Origin: Aurifilum marmelostoma
Taxonomy: Eukaryota > Ascomycota > Sordariomycetes > Diaporthales > Cryphonectriaceae
Reading direction: 5' to 3'
Length of the DNA stretch: 64,000 nucleotides
NCBI GenBank assembly: GCA_027559495.1
Contig: JAMXSV010000006.1
Location: 1,116,001 to 1,180,000 of the forward strand
Shown here in pieces: positions 58,116-64,000 of this stretch. Below the pieces are notes generated by a model, which worked only from the letters and a program-made list of their open reading frames with translations, made no database searches and was not told where the DNA came from. Made by a program: the position numbers and the translations under genes. Within the stretch, counting starts at the first letter, position 1, and every line of letters starts with the position of its first letter.

Positions 58116-59578
58116 GCGAAATCTTGCTGCTGCCCGGCTGCCAGGAAGGGGGGCAGGATTTTTAGATATATACGCCGGATGACGGATCACGACGTAATGA
58201 CCGACTCGTTCGTCCTCAAGAAGATTCCTTCCCGCCAGACCTGAGCACCAGGATTCGGGAATGGCCTCATGCCGCCCCGATTGCGAAGCAGGGACGACGA
58301 AGCACGAATCTGAAATTTACACCACATAAATATTTGAATAGGATATCTCCCACAACAATCTGGGCTCTACCTTTTATACCGGCGTTCTTGAAGGGGCTAT
58401 CTATCCTCAACGGATATGGGAAGGAAGAGGGGCGTTACTGGAAATTTTTCAAGCGTCTGTCTGCTCTCCCTAGACGAGGCGAGCAAGCGTTGCGTGTCTT
58501 GGGCATTTACTAGGCGGGATCAAGAAACAAAAATCCGAAGAGTTGTCGGCAGTGGATGTGTCTGAATGGTGTCGACGAGGGCTAGATTGCCAACGAAGGC
58601 CCCTGAGCATTTACAGCGGGACAACTCTTTTTGAGATTTCCATTTTCCATTTCCTTTTGGTCTCTATTTATTCTTTTGTTCTTTTTCTACTTCCGAGTGA
58701 TACGCCTGATTTATTCGTTTGATACCTACCTGGGAAGAAGAGATAAAGTCCTCACCCATCATCGGCTTGATCAATGGAGCAAAAACATTTTCTGTCTTTT
58801 GGTTTTTACAGCACCAGGTCTTCTCAATGTCCCGTCAATGATGAATGCTCGAGGCGAGGTCGTATGTCAAAAAAAAAAAAAAAAAATGTGGACGTTCCTC
58901 ATGGTTCTGTGCGCGGTGAGGGGAGCTTGAGACGGACGGGCTTGAAGGCGTCGAGGACTGCCGACCCTGCCTAGTTGAGCAGGTGACCCAGGGTCTAAAC
59001 GGCAAGCTGTGGCTAGCAACGGAAAACTCGTTACGATGGTCGAGAGGGAAAGAGCAAAAGTGTGCGTAAACCATAACAAAGCCAGACAGAATAATCGTAA
59101 TCACTTGGGACTCGTTATTGCGCTACGGCATATATGAATTGTCACGTACATGAGGAATCCTTTCTCCTCCTAGGGGGCTGTGCCCGTATCGCTGTCTGCG
59201 CTGTTTCAATACGTGCCTAGAAGAGAAAGTCCACCTTGCACCTGCACAATGTTCCTGTGCGGGCTGCGCTTGTCAGGAACATGTTCCCAAGGCGGCCTTT
59301 CTGGCCGGTGACTTGGCGAATGAGGCGCTCTGCGACGCCTCAAGGTGAATAGGCTCGTAATGATGATAATAATGACCGCTTACTGATATTGTCGCTTGCT
59401 CGTCTTTCACATTGCAGCCATACGCATCCGGCCGAGAGCAGTGTTCCTGGGGTGAAAAAGAGAGGAGGCTGTAGCCAGCTTAATCCGTGCTGCTCCAATA
59501 GTCTCCATATCTTGAAGCATCCCATGTCATCTGAGGCACAGCGATGACTTCTTCCGGCAAGACTTGCAAATGTCTGCC
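58116..59578. other. Intergenic between convergent genes, no gene seen
   Basis: Contains the 3' regions of UPF0658 and rmd5. An A18 run lies at 58869-58886. Short frames on both strands lack support. Confidence 0.45.
58869..58886. repeat. A18 homopolymer
   Basis: Eighteen consecutive A on the plus strand in intergenic DNA. Confidence 0.9.
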
Positions 59579-61087
59579 CTACAGAATGATCTGTCTCGCA
59601 TCGCGCAGCTGACCCTCTACGGGACAGTAGGGGCACTTGAACCGGGAATGGCTCCTGACGAGGTTCCGGAGTGATTCCTTGGCCAGGACGTGCCCGCATG
59701 GAAGCATCATGGGCGGGTTCTCGTCGGTGGTTTGTTCCTTTGAAACGGGGCAGACAAAAATGCTATGGTATATCATGCTCCTCGGCAGGGGTGTTTCGAA
59801 TGCGAGCTCGCTCGCGGTGGTCCACGACGCGCGCGCTGCTGTCATCTGCTCGACGTACTTCATGAGACGGGGCAGCGAGATGGCCCCGGCCGTGGCGGCA
59901 ACGTACAGCGGCGATTCGGCTGAGAGCCCGAGCAGGGAGCAGAACTCCCGCGTAAAGGACGCGGCGATGTCGTCGAAGCTCCTATCGCTCGCGGGGTCCG
60001 ACGAGGAGAAGAGGGCAGCGTACGGCGAATCGACCAGGTTCGACTGGAACACGAGCGCTGAGGCCAGCTGGGCGATCTCCTTGGCATGCCGGTCGGCGAA
60101 GCGCGGGAAGTTAGCCTGCGCGTATCTCATAGCTTCCGGGACACCCCCTCCTTGCCGCCCGTTGTGGCTGGGCTGCTGCTGCTGCTGCTGGATCAGGTAG
60201 ATGTACTGCCGTTTACAGAGCTCGAACTCGAGGTCGGACCCGCGGGCTTCGAGCTCATGAGTGTTCTCGTGAGCCCATTCTATCGCGGGCAGGAGATTCT
60301 GATGCTTAAGATCGGACAAGATCTCATACATCTTCGCAAACTTCTCCTGTAGCTCGTGGGAATGGAGCTCGGGTGCTTGGGGCATGCGGCCGGGGCCGCC
60401 ACCACCAGACACGCTGACCGTCTCGTTTTGCGACCCATCCACGATCTGTATGTATTCTTCGCCGCCGTCGTCGTCACCCTCGTCCTCTGCGTCCATGTCT
60501 TCGTCGTTGATGGGTGGTGTGGGCGTATATTGGCGTCCATTAGGCGGGGCCACCTGCTCTTCACGCGTCGGATCCTGCCCGTTCTGTGATTGACCAGTCT
60601 GTTGGGATTCCTGTATGAACGTCGACGCAACATTGAACTGACCCTCTCGCAACAGGTGCCAGGTGATGGCGCGGTTGATCAGCTCGGCGTTCTTGGCCAT
60701 GGCATTATCGTCGGTTGGAAGAGCTCGGGCGGGGAAGGTCCTGTTCAAGACCTTGACGGAATCCTTGCGGACCTTGTCGACTTTCCTCAGGTCCTCATTG
60801 ATGGCATCGAACCCTTCCTTGACGGGATTCTGAAGCTTGGTGAGGGTGAGGCTCGCAGTATGGGGATCGGAGGCTTGAGGTTCCGGAATCAAGTCAGTAA
60901 CAAAGTCGAGCCTTGCGACGGACCAGAGCTGGCTGGAATGCTGCGAACCTTGAGCTATCTGCTCCCGTGCTTGTGTCAGGATCTCTATTATCTTGTCGAC
61001 ATCCTCGACGGCGGCTGTGAGGCGCTCGGTGGTGCCGTTTGCCAGACGGTCGAGCTCGTTGAGGAGGCCGGGTATGTCTGTTTCCAT
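59579..61087 (-). CDS. rmd5: RMD5/GID2, RING subunit of the GID (CTLH) ubiquitin ligase
   Basis: A single exon of 502 residues. The start METDIPGLLNELDRL is preferred because the frame upstream (to 61264) lacks family character. Order: N-terminal helical region, LisH-like segment near 137-160 (INRAITWHLLREGQFNVAST), acidic insert (DEDMDAEDEGDDDGGEEYI), CTLH region (KFAKMYEILSDLKHQNLLPA, IEWAHENTHELEARGSDLEF), a poly-Gln stretch from CAG repeats, CRA domain, and the C-terminal GID-type RING CPVSKEQTTDENPPMMLPCG-H...CPYC. The Cys/His pattern with CGH identifies Rmd5 rather than the Gid9/Fyv10 partner. Known role: with Gid9 it forms the E3 catalytic module that ubiquitinates gluconeogenic enzymes and other Pro/N-degron targets. 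It diverges from the STB6-like gene. Confidence 0.93.
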   Translation of the reverse strand: METDIPGLLNELDRLANGTTERLTAAVEDVDKIIEILTQAREQIAQGSQHSSQLWSVARLDFVTDLIPEPQASDPHTASLTLTKLQNPVKEGFDAINEDLRKVDKVRKDSVKVLNRTFPARALPTDDNAMAKNAELINRAITWHLLREGQFNVASTFIQESQQTGQSQNGQDPTREEQVAPPNGRQYTPTPPINDEDMDAEDEGDDDGGEEYIQIVDGSQNETVSVSGGGGPGRMPQAPELHSHELQEKFAKMYEILSDLKHQNLLPAIEWAHENTHELEARGSDLEFELCKRQYIYLIQQQQQQPSHNGRQGGGVPEAMRYAQANFPRFADRHAKEIAQLASALVFQSNLVDSPYAALFSSSDPASDRSFDDIAASFTREFCSLLGLSAESPLYVAATAGAISLPRLMKYVEQMTAARASWTTASELAFETPLPRSMIYHSIFVCPVSKEQTTDENPPMMLPCGHVLAKESLRNLVRSHSRFKCPYCPVEGQLRDARQIIL

Positions 61088-61956
61088 AATATTGTGTCTA
61101 ATTAGGGAGATGGTCAGGTAATAGGAGGAGAAGTTTAATAAGTGAGAAGTATGTGATTGTAGTGGTACTATCTGAGGGCGTTGAGGAGCGGTGTTGTTGG
61201 GGAGTTGTAGTGGAAAGGTGTGGAAGATAATACAGAGTTCATCGAGAGTGGGAGATGAAGTCACTGAGAACAGCTGCTAACGTACGCGGTACATAGTACT
61301 TAAGGCACTTAGTACACAGGTGCACTCCTCGGCACGGCAACCCAATACAAGTCACGAAACCTTAGCACGATAACCTTTTCTTGAGATCCATTCAATGGTA
61401 AGTCCAACCTTGAAAAAGTCATCATGCAACTTCGGCGAGATTGATCATCCTCTTTTCTCAAAAGAAAAAAAAAAACACAATCATATCTGTTGAAGTCATT
61501 CCAACCCCAATTCTCTGCCCTCTTGTACAGCACAGCCAGGGCCCCCACTGAAAGCACTGTCCCTCTCGTGCTGCTCCCTGGTTACCCCACCTAAAAGCGC
61601 TGTGTCCCACTGTAGCGGCCCGCGCTCGCAGCCCCTTATTTTTGACGCTTGCAGCCCTCCGGCCAAGTTCAGGCGAGTGACGATGGGACGCCTGGAAAAC
61701 TGCCGTCACATGTCATCCAGCCTTCCCAGCAATGCAACCCAGCTTCTAGGAAGTGTCCCCGGTGACTACGCACAACTGACACTACAAACCCCCGCCGAGC
61801 AACGCCAAAGACATGGTATCCCCAGACTGAAGCTGCCAGTTGTTCTGTCGCCGTTCCAATATGCGTTCAAGCCTCCTGATCGGTGGCTGGACGCACAAAC
61901 ACCTGTCGCACAGGAGGATATAGTGACGGCTTGGTGCCCAGGAAAGGCCAGAGGCC
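61088..61956. promoter_or_regulatory. Divergent region between rmd5 and STB6-like gene
   Basis: An 869-bp head-to-head gap. The first 180 bp on the rmd5 side are pyrimidine/AT-rich leader. An A-rich run lies at 61465-61475. No gene is supported; the 126-codon frame at 61602-61982 overlaps the next gene's start in another frame and looks like chance. Confidence 0.5.
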
Positions 61957-64000
61957 ATGTCTCTCAAGGTGTCTCTTCCTGATGAGCGGGCCAACGGTGA
62001 AGATGAGACCACTCAGATGGGTATCATGGCCCATCAACACCCAGGTCGCACCAACGCAGAGCATATAGCTGGCGACTCCAGGTTCGACGGCAACCTCTCC
62101 TCAGAAGCCCCTTCGCCTGCACTCTCGCCTGATCCGGACCGCCGCAACTTTGCCTTGGCGGATCCCTTTGCCTTCAAGTACGTGTCTTGCCTTCACATGC
62201 CGCTGCTCTCGGTCTGAGACTAATGATGCTGCGTGTGAGTAGATACCTCGCTGAAGAATCTTCCGTCAAGGTCATCGAGCACCGTGTCCAGCTCGAGGGC
62301 TACGAATTATACCTAGTCGAACAATGGGTATGCTCTCGCCAGTCACCGACCTCGGTCATTGCCACATATACCGGAGACATGAAACATTCAGTGGTAGTGG
62401 GCGTGTTGTCTGTGCCAGTCGACGAGAGCCTGTGGACGCCGCGGCTGAAGTTCTACTTCAAAGCAATACAGCAGTACCATGCAAGACCGAGGGAGACCAA
62501 GTTTGGCGATCTGATGGTCACCAATCTGAGCAGTTTCCCGTCTGCTCTTACCGTGATCATCGTTCCAGATGGTGATATCAAGGCACATAGGCAGGCATTT
62601 ATCGTGAACGAGGATCTGAAGCGCATGGGTTGTTCCGGCCGGTCAGGTATGAGCTTGGCAGAACCAACATCAGCGACACAGGCCAAGTTCTACTCGACAT
62701 ACAAGATCCATGAGAAGGTTCCATTCCCCGAAGCCGTCAAGGACCTGGTCAGGCTGTGTCAGAAGGCCCTCTTCATCTTCGGTATGCTGGAGCAAGCATA
62801 TATTGACGGCCTGCTTTGCGATGTGACCGAGACTGCCATCGGCAACTGGTGGACAGAGGTTGGGTCTGAGTACTACAACATGGAGCCGACAGACGGCATC
62901 CTGGGTCCAACTACCGTGGCAGCCCTACTGGGCAAACTCATGGGCGCAAGGAATCGGCTGAGCTCCTACGGTGCACCTGTGACCAAGGACGTGTTCGACA
63001 TTGAGCAGACCAAGCGGGCCATTGGTCACTTCCAGAAGTCCCAGAAGCTCGAGAAGACCAGGAGGCTGGACAGGCAGACGCTGCGCCAGCTGCATAATGT
63101 GACTGCCAAGGCAGCGGCAGGCGAGGAATGGGGCGTGCAGAAGGCGATCAACTCGACCGTCTCCCAGTTTGGCAAGAGGGGCGAGATCCTAAGTGGTGTC
63201 ATCGGCACTCGTGAGAAGGCCGGCATCAGCGAAATCGAGACTATCGATATCGACAAGTTCAAAGAGCTGGTTCATGGCGAACAAGGGAAGTGGCTCTGGC
63301 GTGGGAAGCCGCGGCGGGTGGCTCAAGATAACCACGATCGGTCGATCCCCGATATGACCAACCTCCTCTTCGGCAAAGAGGAGGAACAGGAGAGAGAAAG
63401 GGAGAAGGAGCAACAGAGAGAGAAGGAGAAGGAGAAAGAGTCTAGTGGCCCAAGCCGCAAGATCTCTTTCCCGCCCGACGAGCCGGAATTGACCCTGAAG
63501 ACGAGAGAGACAACGACTAGCATGTACTCCTTGCCCACACCAGGCCCGACCTACAATCTGACGGACAGTCCCGCGGACGGAGCCCTGCATAAGCAGGTGT
63601 TCAAAAGCGTCGCGGATCGAGTCAGCGATGCGCGCTCTGGGCTTGGCCGCATCAGGGATGCTGTGGGCGGAGGTCTCAAGGGACACAGCAGCCGGCCATC
63701 TAAGGACGAGACCTCAGAGGCCCTCGCGTTCAGTCCGAGCATAGGGAGCTTGGTCCAATCCACGAGCCTCGTCTCTAGTCCCGTGGCGTCGAACTCGGGA
63801 AAAGCGTTCACGTGGCAGCACAAGCCTCAAGAGTATCTGAATGCATTTCAGAAGAAGCATCCAGATAACCTGCAGGCTGTGAACGAGGCGACGCAGACGT
63901 CCCGCACGACCTCGACAGCGATCCTGTCACCTCTGCGGGAAACTGGACGCAACACTTCGGCAGTGAACGGAGACCTCGATGCACGCAAGGAGCTGGCGGT
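61957..64000 (+). CDS. STB2/STB6-type Sin3-binding-like protein, 5' part
   Basis: Exon 1 is 61957-62177 and exon 2 starts at 62243 and stays open to the window edge, so the C-terminus is missing. It starts MSLKVSLPDERANGEDETTQ. The conserved STB6-like N-terminal domain runs from VKVIEHRVQLEGYELYLVEQ through QWVCSRQSPTSVIATYTGD, VVVGVLSVPVDESLWTPRLK, FYFKAIQQYHARP and NLSSFPSALTVIIVPDGDIK. YNMEPTDGILGPTTVAALLG is a peptidoglycan-binding-like helical motif often annotated in these fungal proteins. A charged ER/EK repeat lies at about 63385-63440 (EEEQEREREKEQQREKEKEK), followed by a Ser/Pro-rich tail. Yeast Stb2/Stb6 bind the Sin3 corepressor; whether this holds for filamentous homologues is unproven. 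Confidence 0.88.

Noticed and set aside
1..64000. CRISPR arrays, operons and ribosome binding sites
   Set aside because: The genome is fungal nuclear DNA; no spaced direct-repeat array or polycistronic organisation is present.

Overview
This 64 kb window is nuclear DNA from a filamentous ascomycete (Pezizomycotina, most likely a sordariomycete). The evidence is intron-containing genes with short (about 50-100 nt) GT-AG introns, a White Collar-2 blue-light regulator, a fungal Zn2Cys6 regulator, a 'beta-flanking' protein, a UPF0658 Golgi protein and the fungal forms of CFT1, RAD50, RMD5 and PSY4. The class assignment is inference from protein character only.

Layout. 1-7.2 kb: the 5' part of an LMBD1-type cobalamin transporter gene (minus) diverges from cft1 (plus, five exons); a tRNA-Gly(GCC) follows. 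7.6-9.0 kb: an unrecognised minus-strand gene with an apparent frameshift. 9.4-9.9 kb: an AT-rich relic. 10.2-16.8 kb: a small secreted protein, a secreted agmatinase-family ureohydrolase (six exons, one GC-AG intron) and a divergently transcribed Zn2Cys6 regulator. 20.0-22.3 kb: an F-box protein. 22.3-29.6 kb: a gene-poor stretch with an AT-rich core. 29.6-34.0 kb: a SET-domain protein and an MFS transporter whose frame is broken at a G8 run. 35.7-39.4 kb: a WrbA/Pst2-type flavoprotein, a peroxisomal crotonase and the beta-flanking protein. 40.8-42.6 kb: wc-2. 45.0-51.9 kb: rad50 and psy4, convergent. 56.8-58.1 kb: UPF0658. 59.6-64.0 kb: rmd5 and the 5' part of an STB6-like gene, divergent.

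Functions are mostly housekeeping: mRNA 3' processing, double-strand-break repair (rad50) with PP4 phosphatase regulation (psy4), GID ubiquitin ligase (rmd5), light sensing and clock (wc-2), lysosomal cobalamin export, peroxisomal lipid metabolism and quinone detoxification. Accessory functions are the secreted protein, the agmatinase with its neighbouring regulator, and the MFS transporter.

The most interesting signal is in the flavoprotein gene. Its stop codon sits in the context UGA-CUA, the known high-readthrough motif, and is followed in the same frame by exactly 60 sense codons that end in a CaaX box (CALM). Readthrough, or removal of a 39-nt or 48-nt intron overlapping the stop, would give a second, prenylated and presumably membrane-bound form of the enzyme. 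Other notable points are a 9-nt micro-exon, two GC-AG introns, and several genes that appear one base out of frame at or near homopolymers (Zn2Cys6 regulator, MFS, wc-2, and the 8.6 kb gene). These last may be assembly errors or recent lesions.
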